A DNA stretch of 64,000 nt from Brevibacillus fulvus (GTDB taxonomy: Bacteria; Bacillota; Bacilli; Brevibacillales; Brevibacillaceae). Positions within the stretch are counted from its first letter, which is position 1, and every line of letters begins with the position of its first letter. The notes under the pieces were generated by a model, which had not been told where the DNA came from, ran no database searches, and worked only from the letters and a program-made list of their open reading frames with translations. The DNA lies in contig NZ_JAFBEB010000001.1 in NCBI RefSeq assembly GCF_016908525.1, positions 188,501-252,500 of the forward strand. Direction: 5' to 3'. Made by a program: the position numbers and the translations under genes. Positions 54,233 to 62,270 of this stretch are shown here, piece after piece.

Positions 54233-54508
54233 CTATTTCCAGGCCAACGATTCGATGCAACGATAACGGAATGCTTGCAGCAAGAAGGGGAGAACAGCGT
54301 CGTTGCGTACAATAACTTCATAATGACCATCGATGTGGGAATAGAAGAAGGCATCGGTATAATCTTTGTTGTCATCGAAGTAGAAACGGACCTGTTTCCA
54401 GCGTTGGCGCATCGTCTCAGATTTGATCTGAATCGTGAACGTTACGTCGTCCTCATTTTTTTGTTCCGTAATTTCCACCAGCGAAGAATCAAACGAATAA
54501 TGTAGCAT
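54233..54508 (-). CDS. Small protein of unknown function
   Basis: A 91-residue soluble protein; ATG 54508 follows TGAGGAGG on the minus strand. It begins LHYSFDSSLVEITEQ and has a strand-rich N half (VTFTIQIKS) followed by 'WKQVRFYFDDNKDYTDAFFYSHIDGHYEVIVR' with many aromatic residues. It contains no signal peptide or membrane segment and only one Cys. I do not recognise a family. It lies 12 nt behind the antiporter-like gene on the same strand and is probably co-transcribed. Confidence 0.75.
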   Translation of the reverse strand: MLHYSFDSSLVEITEQKNEDDVTFTIQIKSETMRQRWKQVRFYFDDNKDYTDAFFYSHIDGHYEVIVRNDAVLPFLLQAFRYRCIESLAWK

Positions 54509-54520
54509 GCCAAAACCTCC

Positions 54521-55804
54521 TCAAAGGATAAAATAACGCAGATACACATAGACATGCGAAAGCAGGATGGACAAGATCATCAGCGGAAAGGCGATTTTCA
54601 TGAACCCGAGAAACGTGATATGATGTCCTTCTTTGGCGGCCAAACCGGCTACGATCACATTTGCGCTTGCCCCGATGATGGTACCGTTTCCACCCAGACA
54701 GGCACCAAGCGACAAGCTCCACCACAGCGGTTCCAGATTGTCAATGCCGAGCGAACCCATGTCATGAATCATCGGGATCATCGTGGCCACAAAGGGAATG
54801 TTGTCGATAAAGGCGGAGGCGATCGCGCTCAGCCAAAGAATCAGCAACGACGTATGCAACGGATCGCCGCCTGTCAAATCCATTGCTGCTTGCGCCATTT
54901 TGGCAATGACGCCCGTTTCTTCCAAACCTGCCACAAGGACGAACAGCCCGACGAAAAAGAAGATGGTTGTCCATTCCACCTTGCTGATAGCCTCTTCCAG
55001 ATAGTGTTCACCCGTAAACAAAAGCAGCAGAAAGGCACCGGACAGCGCAACTGTCGCCGAGTCAAGATGAAGAACGCCGTGCAGCACAAAGCCGATAATG
55101 GTTAAAAGGATGACCGCCAGCGACTTTTTCAAAAGGACGGGATCGGTAATCTCGTCTTTTTCGTTTAATTGCATCAGCACTGCTTGAAGCTCAGGGGTGG
55201 TTTGCAGCTGCCGCCGATAAATGAAGACGAGACAAACAAGAATCGCCGCCTGAATGATCACGATGATCGGCGTTAAATTGGCCAGAAACGCCATGAAGTC
55301 CAGCCCTTCCACCGAACTGCCGATCATGATATTGGGCGGATCGCCGATCAAGGTGGCCGTACCTCCTACATTGGAAGCGATTACTTCACTGATCAAATAG
55401 GGGACCGGGTTGACGCGCAGTTGCCGAGCGATGCTGAAGGTGACCGGAACAATCAGCAGAACGGTGGTGACATTGTCCAGCAGAGCGGAAGCCATCGCCG
55501 TGACCACGCTAAGATAGACGAGGATGGTGATCGGCTTGCCCTTGGCCGCTTTTGCTGCCCGAATGGCGACATATTTGAAAACGCCGGTTTGCGCGGTGAT
55601 GCTGACCAGAATCATCATGCCGATCAGCAAGCCAAGCGTGTTGAAATCGATATGGCGGATTGCATCCTCCTGCGAGAGAATGCCCAGCAAGACCATCAAA
55701 ATTCCGCCGGCCATCGCAACAATGGTCCTGTGCAGTTTTTCACTGATGATAAAAGCGTATGTAAGCAAGAATAAGGCAATTGCAAACAGTGCTTGATGTG
55801 ACAT
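54521..55804 (-). CDS. ArsB/NhaD/SLC13-type ion transporter
   Basis: A 427-residue membrane protein of the ion transporter superfamily that includes ArsB, NhaD and the mammalian P protein. ATG 55804 follows GAGAGGAG. It has about 11-12 hydrophobic helices and the two inverted-repeat signatures: 'ALLDNVTTVLLIVPVT' and 'GGTATLIGDPPNIMIG' in the first half, 'AFIDNIPFVATMIPMI' and 'GGNGTIIGASANVIV' in the second. The substrate (anion or Na+/H+) cannot be told from sequence; no ars genes are nearby. Confidence 0.88.
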   Translation of the reverse strand: MSHQALFAIALFLLTYAFIISEKLHRTIVAMAGGILMVLLGILSQEDAIRHIDFNTLGLLIGMMILVSITAQTGVFKYVAIRAAKAAKGKPITILVYLSVVTAMASALLDNVTTVLLIVPVTFSIARQLRVNPVPYLISEVIASNVGGTATLIGDPPNIMIGSSVEGLDFMAFLANLTPIIVIIQAAILVCLVFIYRRQLQTTPELQAVLMQLNEKDEITDPVLLKKSLAVILLTIIGFVLHGVLHLDSATVALSGAFLLLLFTGEHYLEEAISKVEWTTIFFFVGLFVLVAGLEETGVIAKMAQAAMDLTGGDPLHTSLLILWLSAIASAFIDNIPFVATMIPMIHDMGSLGIDNLEPLWWSLSLGACLGGNGTIIGASANVIVAGLAAKEGHHITFLGFMKIAFPLMILSILLSHVYVYLRYFIL

Positions 55805-55861
55805 AAGCGACTCCTCTCATGAATATGCTCTTTTTTTCTTCATTATATCGTAACAATATGT

Positions 55862-55888
55862 AAAAAAAAGCCTGGACAAGCCAGGCTT
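55862..55888 (-). terminator. Terminator after serA
   Basis: On the minus strand AAGCCTGG and CCAGGCTT pair around CTTGT, followed by a run of Ts. It ends the serine operon and lies 58 nt before the transporter gene start. Confidence 0.88.
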
Positions 55889-55901
55889 GATAGGAATGTT
55901 C

Positions 55902-57485
55902 TTATAAATCGATTTCGGTCACACTCTTGATCTCTGCCAATTCCCCAATCTGGTCGAGAATATCGCGGGAAACCGGTTTGTCGACAGCCAGCATCATAAT
56001 TGCCTCGCCGCCGACATCGCGCCGTCCGACTTGCATGGTGGCGATGTTCACATCGTTGGAGCCGAGGATCGTTCCGACGCGACCGATCACGCCAGGGCGA
56101 TCGTGGTGGTGGACAAACAGCAAAAATCCTTCGGGAGCCACATCGATGGAGAAATCATCAATTTTGACAATTCGCGCGCCATAGCCATTGAGACGGGTGC
56201 CGGCAACCATGCGCGTTTCCTGTGTCGTTTTGACCGACACCATGATCAGGTTGGTGAAGCCCTTCGTTTGCGACGATTTCTGTTCATTGACGGAGATTTC
56301 CCGCGACTTGGCCAAGATCGGCGCGTTGACGTAGTTCACTTCTTCACCGAGGTGGAAAGAGAGAACCCCTTTCAGAATGGTTCGAGTCAAAGGCGAAATG
56401 TCGATCTCGGTCAGTTCACCGCTGTATGTAACGGAGATTTCCTGAACAGAACCAACACTGACTTGGGCAAGGAAATGCCCCAGCTTTTCAGCCAAAGTGA
56501 AATAAGGTTGGACACGTTCCATCACATGTGCCGGTACGGAAGGTAGGTTTACCGCGTTTTTGAATGGCTGACCGCGCAGTACCTTCAAGATTTCTTCCGA
56601 TACGTCGATCGCGACGTTTTCCTGTGCTTCCACGGTCGACGCCCCAAGATGCGGGGTGACGATCATTTGCGGCAGACCGATCAGCGGATTGTCGGTTGGC
56701 GGTTCCTGTTCAAAGACGTCAAATGCCGCGCCCGCCACTTTTCCGCTTAAAATGGCTTCATAGAGTGCTTTTTCGTCAATGATGCCGCCGCGGGCGCAGT
56801 TAATCACCCGGACGCCTTGCTTCATCTTGGCAAATTCGTTGGTGCTGAGCAAGTGCCGCGTTTCCTTGGTCAGAGGCGTATGCACCGTAATGAAATCGGC
56901 TTGGGTCACGATTTGGTCGACCGTGGCCATTGTCACGCCCATCTTTTGCGCCCGCTCCTCGGTCAAAAATGGATCATAGGCCAGCACTTGCATGTGGAAC
57001 GCTTTTGCCCGTTTCGCCACTTCCGAACCGATTCGGCCAAAGCCGATGACTCCCAACACCTTATTGTTCAATTCCACCCCTTGAAAACTTTTCCGGTCCC
57101 AGGTGCCATCGGTCAGTTTTTTATGAGCTTGCGGGATATTGCGGGCCACAGCCATCAGCATCGCGAAAGAATGCTCTGCGGTTGAGATCGTATTTCCATC
57201 CGGGGCGTTAATCACGACGATACCGGATTGGGTCGCCGCATCAATATCAATATTGTCAACGCCGACTCCGGCCCGCCCGACCGCTTTCAGACGTTTGCCA
57301 GCGGCCAGCACTTCCGCCGTTACCTGTGTTTGGCTGCGTACGAGCAAGGCATCGTATTCGCCAATAACGGCCAGCAAATCGGAAGGGGAGAGGTTGGTCT
57401 GTTGAACGACTTCAACGTCAGGAGCATCCAACAATTTTTGAATTCCAAACGTGCTCAACGGGTCACTGATCAAAACTTTAAACAT
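55902..57485 (-). CDS. serA: D-3-phosphoglycerate dehydrogenase
   Basis: A 527-residue long-type PGDH, first committed step of serine synthesis. ATG 57485 overlaps the upstream aminotransferase gene by 8 nt. Catalytic and NAD motifs: 'GRAGVGVDNIDIDAA' (about 70-84), 'VIGFGRIGSEVAKRAKAF' (about 145-162), 'INCARGGIIDEKAL' (about 228-241) and the catalytic His in 'PHLGASTVEAQENVA' (about 278-292). The intervening ASB domain and C-terminal ACT domain 'HHHDRPGVIGRVGTILG' (about 455-471) allow serine feedback. Under the serine T-box upstream. Confidence 0.96.
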   Translation of the reverse strand: MFKVLISDPLSTFGIQKLLDAPDVEVVQQTNLSPSDLLAVIGEYDALLVRSQTQVTAEVLAAGKRLKAVGRAGVGVDNIDIDAATQSGIVVINAPDGNTISTAEHSFAMLMAVARNIPQAHKKLTDGTWDRKSFQGVELNNKVLGVIGFGRIGSEVAKRAKAFHMQVLAYDPFLTEERAQKMGVTMATVDQIVTQADFITVHTPLTKETRHLLSTNEFAKMKQGVRVINCARGGIIDEKALYEAILSGKVAGAAFDVFEQEPPTDNPLIGLPQMIVTPHLGASTVEAQENVAIDVSEEILKVLRGQPFKNAVNLPSVPAHVMERVQPYFTLAEKLGHFLAQVSVGSVQEISVTYSGELTEIDISPLTRTILKGVLSFHLGEEVNYVNAPILAKSREISVNEQKSSQTKGFTNLIMVSVKTTQETRMVAGTRLNGYGARIVKIDDFSIDVAPEGFLLFVHHHDRPGVIGRVGTILGSNDVNIATMQVGRRDVGGEAIMMLAVDKPVSRDILDQIGELAEIKSVTEIDL

Positions 57486-58632
57486 GGTTGATAAGCACCT
57501 CCTGTGCAGCTTTTACGCCTGTTCCCAGTTCCACATCGGCTCCGATCTGTTTCAGCGACATTTCCAAGGCGGAAATAACGGTGATGACATCAAGCGGTTC
57601 ACAATAGCCCATGTGCCCGATTCGGAAAATTTTCCCTTTCAAGTGCCCTTGACCGCCAGCGATGACCACATTGTGTTTGCCATTCAAGGTTTTGCGCAGT
57701 TGTTCCGGGTCAAAAGCCCCTTGCGGATTGACGGAAGTAACGGTTGGTGCCGCGTAGCGGTCTGCCGTCATCAAGGGCAGGCCCAAAGCTTGAATTGCCG
57801 CTCTGGTCATATCCCGCATCAGTTCATGACGTTTGATGATCTGCGGCAAGCCTTCTTCCTCGATCATGTTCAACGATTCTTCGAGACCGAAGATCAGTGA
57901 AACAGCCGGCGTATATGGAGTGGTCCGGTCAGCCAGGCTCTTGCGATAAGCGCGAAGGTCAAGATAGAAGGAGGGCGCCTGGTTTGCTTCGATCACTTTC
58001 CAAGCCCGTTCGCTGGCAGCCAGAAAAGCCAGCCCGGTCGGCAGCATCAAAGCTTTTTGCGAGCCGGTCACCAGTATATCGATGCCCCATTCGTCCATTT
58101 GGCACTCGACCGCGCCGAGGCAGCTGACGCCATCGACAATGAACAATGCGTCAGATTTTTCCCGTACGACTTGTGCCAGTTCGCGGACGGGATTCAGCAC
58201 GCCGGTTGAAGTTTCGCAATACGTGGCAAAAACGGCTTTGACTTGCGGTTTATCTTGCAGATAGGCGGCCAGCAATTCCGGCGTAACCGCGTCTCCCCAA
58301 GGGACTTCGAGACGGTGGGCGATAATGCCGTAGCGCTCGCAAATTTTGGCGAACCGTTCGCCAAAGGCGCCGCTGACGAGCACAACCGCTTCATCCTGTG
58401 GCTGCAGCGTATTGACTACGCCCATTTCCAATGCGGATGTCCCGCTTCCGGCGATGATATACACATCTTGCTCAGTGCCGAAGATCGGTTTCAACCGCTC
58501 GGCTGTTTTGACGAACAGATTGGAAAACAAGCCGCTGCGATGTCCGACCATCGGGTGATTCATCGCTTGTTGAACGCGCGGGGGGATTGGGGTCGGTCCG
58601 GGAATGCGCAAAATAAGTTTGTCTGCAAACAT
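57478..58632 (-). CDS. Class V aminotransferase of the serine operon
   Basis: A 384-residue PLP-dependent aminotransferase of the alanine/serine-glyoxylate type (similar to B. subtilis PucG and the so-called soluble hydrogenase 42-kDa subunit). ATG 58632 follows GGAGGAAGA. The PLP Lys is in 'VTGSQKALMLPTGLA' (about residues 188-202), the ring-stacking region in 'IAGSGTSALEMG' (about 59-70), and 'FIVDGVSCLG' carries the PLP Asp. Being first in an operon with serA, directly behind a tRNA-Ser T-box with no SerC nearby, it probably acts as the phosphoserine aminotransferase or an alternative serine-forming enzyme; this role is inference. Confidence 0.88.
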   Translation of the reverse strand: MFADKLILRIPGPTPIPPRVQQAMNHPMVGHRSGLFSNLFVKTAERLKPIFGTEQDVYIIAGSGTSALEMGVVNTLQPQDEAVVLVSGAFGERFAKICERYGIIAHRLEVPWGDAVTPELLAAYLQDKPQVKAVFATYCETSTGVLNPVRELAQVVREKSDALFIVDGVSCLGAVECQMDEWGIDILVTGSQKALMLPTGLAFLAASERAWKVIEANQAPSFYLDLRAYRKSLADRTTPYTPAVSLIFGLEESLNMIEEEGLPQIIKRHELMRDMTRAAIQALGLPLMTADRYAAPTVTSVNPQGAFDPEQLRKTLNGKHNVVIAGGQGHLKGKIFRIGHMGYCEPLDVITVISALEMSLKQIGADVELGTGVKAAQEVLINHV

Positions 58633-58703
58633 GGTTCTCTTCCTCCTGTGTGATCATAATCATGGGTAAAGCTGGTGGTAATGTGTATTATGGATGAGGC
58701 AAT

Positions 58704-59002
58704 AAAAAAACCTCTCGACGCTCACTACCGAAGTAGTGAGGGACGAGAGGTATAATCGCGGTACCACCCTCATTCGTTCTCTTTTTCGCAAAAGAGAACC
58801 TTGCCAGGTCAATGACCTGAGAGATAACGGATCAACCGAACAAACCTACTGGCTGAAAGTCAGCGTTCGGTTTGGCAACTCCGAAGTGCTCATCTGTACA
58901 ATGAACCGCCGATTTGCACCAACCATCGGCTCTCTGGGGGTTTCGCTCGTACAGCTTCTCTTCATCATCGTTGTTAGACTATTCATGTAACTGTGAGATT
59001 TG
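58704..59002 (-). ncRNA. T-box riboswitch, tRNA-Ser (AGC specifier)
   Basis: On the minus strand the leader has the conserved stem I apical sequence AGAGAGCCGATGGTTGGTG (about 58933-58915) and a specifier loop reading GATG-AGC-ACTTCGGAG; AGC (58890-58888) is a serine codon followed by the conserved purine. The T-box sequence AGGGTGGTACCGCG is at 58770-58757. The terminator pairs CCTCTCG (58750-58744) with CGAGAGG (58717-58711) and ends in seven Ts (58710-58704). Uncharged tRNA-Ser should favour antitermination and switch on the aminotransferase-serA operon. Confidence 0.95.
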
Positions 59003-59008
59003 CTATTT

Positions 59009-59037
59009 ACTTTAGCACGGAGTGAAATATCGGTCAA
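59009..59037 (-). promoter_or_regulatory. Sigma-A promoter of the serine T-box operon
   Basis: Minus strand TTGACC (59037-59032) and TAAAGT (59014-59009), 17 bp apart, placing the start near 59002 at the foot of the T-box stem I. Confidence 0.75.
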
Positions 59038-59069
59038 GCAAAAAAATAAAAAAAATAAAAAAAATAAAT
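59038..59069 (-). promoter_or_regulatory. Phased A-tract UP-element-like sequence
   Basis: Immediately upstream of the -35, runs of 7 to 8 A (T on the minus strand) alternate with single T about every 9 bp for some 30 bp. Position and composition fit an UP element bound by the alpha subunit C-terminal domain, and the spacing could bend the DNA. Confidence 0.5.
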
Positions 59070-59120
59070 GAACAATTTCAGCAACTTCCAACAGGTTTAT
59101 TCGGCTTTTGTTCAATTAGC

Positions 59121-59159
59121 AAAAAAACGCTCCCAGCGCAAAAAATCGCCGGAAGCGTT
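59121..59159 (-). terminator. Terminator after ppa
   Basis: On the minus strand AACGCTTCCGGC pairs with GCTGGGAGCGTT (two G-T pairs), followed by seven Ts. Confidence 0.85.
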
Positions 59160-59175
59160 CTCGTTACAGCATGTA

Positions 59176-59673
59176 TTATTTGTTTTGTTGGTAACGAGCG
59201 GTGCACTCCTCGATCAAGGAAGCCGCTTTTTCCGGACCTTCCCAACCTTCGATTTTGGTCACTTTGTTTTCCAAGTCTTTGTAGCGCTCAAAGAAATGCG
59301 AGATTTCTTTCAACACATGCGGAGCTACATCCTCGAGCGAATTCACGCCTTCGAAGCGAGGATCATCCACAGGTACGCCGAGCAATTTTTCGTCTTGGCC
59401 TTTGTCATCGGACATGACCAGCACACCGATTACGCGAGCTTTGATGACGCAGCCCGGAAAAGTCGGGAAGGTGGTCAGCACGAGGATGTCGAGCGGATCG
59501 CCATCAAGCGCCAAGGTTTGGTCCAGGTAGCCGTATTCGGTTGGATAGTGCATCGGCGAATAAAGAACACGGTCCAAGCGGAACACGCCGGCTTCTTTGT
59601 CAAATTCATATTTGTTTTGGCTGCCGCGCGGAATTTCGATAAAAGCGTCAACTACTTTGTTTGTAAAAGCCAT
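59176..59673 (-). CDS. ppa: Inorganic pyrophosphatase (family I)
   Basis: A 165-residue soluble pyrophosphatase. ATG 59673 follows TAGGAGGAAAG; the upstream in-frame start at 59691 lies within the ribosome binding site. Active-site residues appear in 'EIPRGSQNKYEFDKEAG' (about 12-28), 'YPTEYGYLDQT' (about 42-52), 'DGDPLDILVL' with the metal-binding Asp triad (about 56-65) and 'DDKGQDEKLLGVP' (about 88-100). Family I enzymes are uncommon in Bacillus subtilis, which uses a family II enzyme, so this marks a difference from that model. Confidence 0.95.
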   Translation of the reverse strand: MAFTNKVVDAFIEIPRGSQNKYEFDKEAGVFRLDRVLYSPMHYPTEYGYLDQTLALDGDPLDILVLTTFPTFPGCVIKARVIGVLVMSDDKGQDEKLLGVPVDDPRFEGVNSLEDVAPHVLKEISHFFERYKDLENKVTKIEGWEGPEKAASLIEECTARYQQNK

Positions 59674-59720
59674 TTGCTTTCCTCCTAACAAAAATCGTTA
59701 TGTACCAAAAACCTTAGAAC

Positions 59721-59726
59721 ATTATA
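59721..59726 (-). promoter_or_regulatory. Extended -10 element of the ppa promoter
   Basis: The minus strand reads TGTTATAAT, a full TGnTATAAT extended -10 (TATAAT at 59726-59721). No strong -35 is present, which extended -10 promoters do not need. The start near 59714 lies 41 nt before ATG 59673. Confidence 0.6.
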
Positions 59727-59751
59727 ACAAGAAGCGAACACAAAAGAAATG

Positions 59752-59795
59752 AAAAAACCGCTCATGCCTGAAGGTAAGGCTGAGTGGTTTTTTTG
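59752..59795 (-). terminator. Terminator after the ferredoxin gene
   Basis: On the minus strand ACCACTCAGCC pairs with GGCATGAGCGGT (one mismatch and one bulge), followed by six Ts. Confidence 0.75.
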
Positions 59796-59824
59796 TGGTT
59801 ATCCACCTGAGCACAGCGCAAAGA

Positions 59825-60070
<246 letters not shown>

Positions 60071-60127
60071 TCATAACTCATTTTATTCCTTGTTTGAACA
60101 GATTTCAAGAATGAACAAAAAATTTGT

Positions 60128-61045
60128 CTATTCGGTGTATAAAGGCATTTCAGGTGTTTGCAAACTTTGATAAAGTTTCGCCCGCAATTTTTGATAATCG
60201 CCGGCACGGACCGCATTCGTCGCCGTCAGCAACTCAACCGCTGAAGAAACATTTTTGAGGGCAAGCACCGGGTTTTGTTCGGATTGCATAATCGCATCCA
60301 GACGGGCCGTCAGATCGAGCGGGGTAAAGGAATATAATTTTTTGTGCGCGGCCATGTTTTCCGCCACGACGAAAACTTTGAAATGAAACGGAGCGGACTT
60401 CCATTGTGTCAATGTTGCTTGCAATGGATTTACATTCGGAAGCGGCCGTTTGCTCGCGTAGGCGGAATCCCAGGTGGCCACTGCCTGATAAAGCTCCGCA
60501 TCAGCGTTTAGCCAATTTTGTTGAAACGGTTGAAGTTGGCTGCTGATCTGTTCAGCGGTGTAAGCAGTATTAGTTTGAGCGGAAAGCACATGCTCGATAC
60601 CATCCAAATATGTACTCAGGCTTTGTGTATAGTCGGCCTTGGCTTGAACAAGCAGCGGCGAACTGTTGAGGATCACTTCCTTTTGCAAGTCCTTTAAATT
60701 GTCTTCCGCCAACTCCGACAATTCCGCAAGCAGTTTCTCCTGTTCGTTTCGCGGCTTGCCGTCAAGCTTGTCCAACGTTTCGAAATGGCGCTGTTTCAGC
60801 TCGGCGGCCGGGGCATAAATGCCGTAATAAAACCGGGTGAAGTCCTGGTCTTTGTACAATTTTTGCTCTTTCAACAATTTCTCCCGTTCGGCTAACGCTT
60901 TTGCTTGCGCCTGCTGTGCGGCCGTTTGCGCATCAGCCTTTGCTTTCATGTAGCCGGCGCCCAAAAAAAATCCACCAATGAAACAAGCAAATGATATGAT
61001 GATCATGTAAGTAAGAATAAATTCGCTTTTTTGCAATCTTTTCAT
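60128..61045 (-). CDS. Membrane-anchored coiled-coil protein, unknown
   Basis: A 305-residue protein of unknown function. ATG 61045 lies 6 nt behind GGAGG; ATG 61048 is 3 nt away and the frame continues open upstream. A single N-terminal membrane helix (about residues 10-30, 'TYMIIISFACFIGGFFLGAGY') is followed by an Ala/Lys/Glu-rich coiled-coil-like segment (about 32-60) and a mostly helical extracytoplasmic or cytoplasmic domain with repeated 'YxxSLxTYL' and 'LxxxWLNADAELYQAVATW' helices. No catalytic motif is visible. It is transcribed divergently from ypbB; the intervening region has a perfect palindrome. Confidence 0.75.
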   Translation of the reverse strand: MKRLQKSEFILTYMIIISFACFIGGFFLGAGYMKAKADAQTAAQQAQAKALAEREKLLKEQKLYKDQDFTRFYYGIYAPAAELKQRHFETLDKLDGKPRNEQEKLLAELSELAEDNLKDLQKEVILNSSPLLVQAKADYTQSLSTYLDGIEHVLSAQTNTAYTAEQISSQLQPFQQNWLNADAELYQAVATWDSAYASKRPLPNVNPLQATLTQWKSAPFHFKVFVVAENMAAHKKLYSFTPLDLTARLDAIMQSEQNPVLALKNVSSAVELLTATNAVRAGDYQKLRAKLYQSLQTPEMPLYTE

Positions 61046-61067
61046 CATAATCCTCCAAATTCTGTTC

Positions 61068-61085
61068 GTCTGACCCCGGTCAGAC
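61068..61085. repeat. Perfect palindrome in the divergent promoter region
   Basis: GTCTGACC and GGTCAGAC flank a central CC (61068-61085), 23 nt upstream of the minus-strand start and 66 nt upstream of ypbB. The arrangement is that of a dimeric regulator operator. No T-run follows on either strand. Confidence 0.6.
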
Positions 61086-61151
61086 CCGATCAACATGTGC
61101 CAGAACAACTGTGAAGCATAACCGATTATTCCTCTGAACAAGGAGTAAAAT

Positions 61152-62270
61152 ATGAGCAATCCAATTCTGCATGAACGAGAATTTATGAAAACCTTGCTGC
61201 TGAATGGTCTTTTGCCTTTGGAAAAGCAAAGAACGGTTCAGTCACTCTATTACATATTGCGCGGGCGAAAAGGAAATCAGACGGTACAAGATGTCTATCT
61301 TTTTCGGCTTCATCCTTATTATCGGCTATTTCCCAAATTTTCGAGAGAGTATTGGGAAGAAATTATTGCGAGCCTGAAAGCTCAAAGGCTGCTGCAGCTT
61401 GAGGCAGACGACCGCGCGAAAACCAAACCGACTTTTTTGCTGACAGCTGCCGGGAAACAGTTTTTGCGGGAGGGAGTGGAGCAATACCAACTGGATAACT
61501 GGCTTGAGCCAATCCGACGGGTCGCCGCCAACGAACAGCTGCAAAGCCAATGGTTGAAGCTGCATTTGCTCGTACAGACTGTTTCGCAGCTGCTGCATCG
61601 GGATATTGCGTTTTACCCGGTTGTCCAGCAGCGATCGATCCAACAATGGGTGAAAGAACAGTTGGGCGTTCCGTCGGAAAGAGAGCGCTGGATGAACGAG
61701 CTTGTCGGGGAATTGGAGCTTTTGTTGCAGGCGTTTCCGGAACGTTTGCAACAGTTGGTCGTCCGTCAATTTTCCGGTGCGGGACAGACCGGTTCGACTT
61801 TGCCGCAGTTGGCGAGACAATGGCAGGAGCCGCCCTCCTTTTTATGGGTTAAACTGCTGCATTGCCTGGCCGTGATGGCAGAACGCATTCAGGCTGAGCA
61901 GGGCGAAAATTTTCCTCTCCTGCACCGATTGTTTACAGCAGATCAGCGAACGTCCCGGCAGTTAAGCGACAGCGCCGCCCATACCTGGAGGCTGTTGCGC
62001 CAGAATCTGTCGATTGCCGAGATTGCCAGACAACGTCGGCTGTCGCCGAACACGGTGGAAGATCATTTGGTAGAAATTGCGCTGCTTTATCCGGACTGGG
62101 ATATTTCCCCGTATATCAGCGATCGGGAACAACGAGAGATCCAGACGTTGAGCAGCCGACTGCAAACGAGACGGTTGCGTCTGTTGAAAAATCATCTGCA
62201 GGATAAGTATTCGTATTTGCAAATTAGATTGGCACTTGCCCGCCAGAAAGGAGCCGTCTATGACGATTAA
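61152..62270 (+). CDS. ypbB: YpbB family protein with helix-turn-helix
   Basis: A 372-residue protein matching B. subtilis YpbB by position and architecture. ATG 61152 follows AAGGAGTAAAAT. The C-terminal part has a helix-turn-helix 'LSIAEIARQRRLSPNTVEDHLVEI' (about residues 286-309) of the type found at the C-terminus of RecQ and RQC proteins. The gene ends inside the recQ start region (11-nt overlap), so YpbB may serve as a separate DNA-binding extension for the HRDC-less RecQ. Function is not established. Confidence 0.88.
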   Translation: MSNPILHEREFMKTLLLNGLLPLEKQRTVQSLYYILRGRKGNQTVQDVYLFRLHPYYRLFPKFSREYWEEIIASLKAQRLLQLEADDRAKTKPTFLLTAAGKQFLREGVEQYQLDNWLEPIRRVAANEQLQSQWLKLHLLVQTVSQLLHRDIAFYPVVQQRSIQQWVKEQLGVPSERERWMNELVGELELLLQAFPERLQQLVVRQFSGAGQTGSTLPQLARQWQEPPSFLWVKLLHCLAVMAERIQAEQGENFPLLHRLFTADQRTSRQLSDSAAHTWRLLRQNLSIAEIARQRRLSPNTVEDHLVEIALLYPDWDISPYISDREQREIQTLSSRLQTRRLRLLKNHLQDKYSYLQIRLALARQKGAVYDD

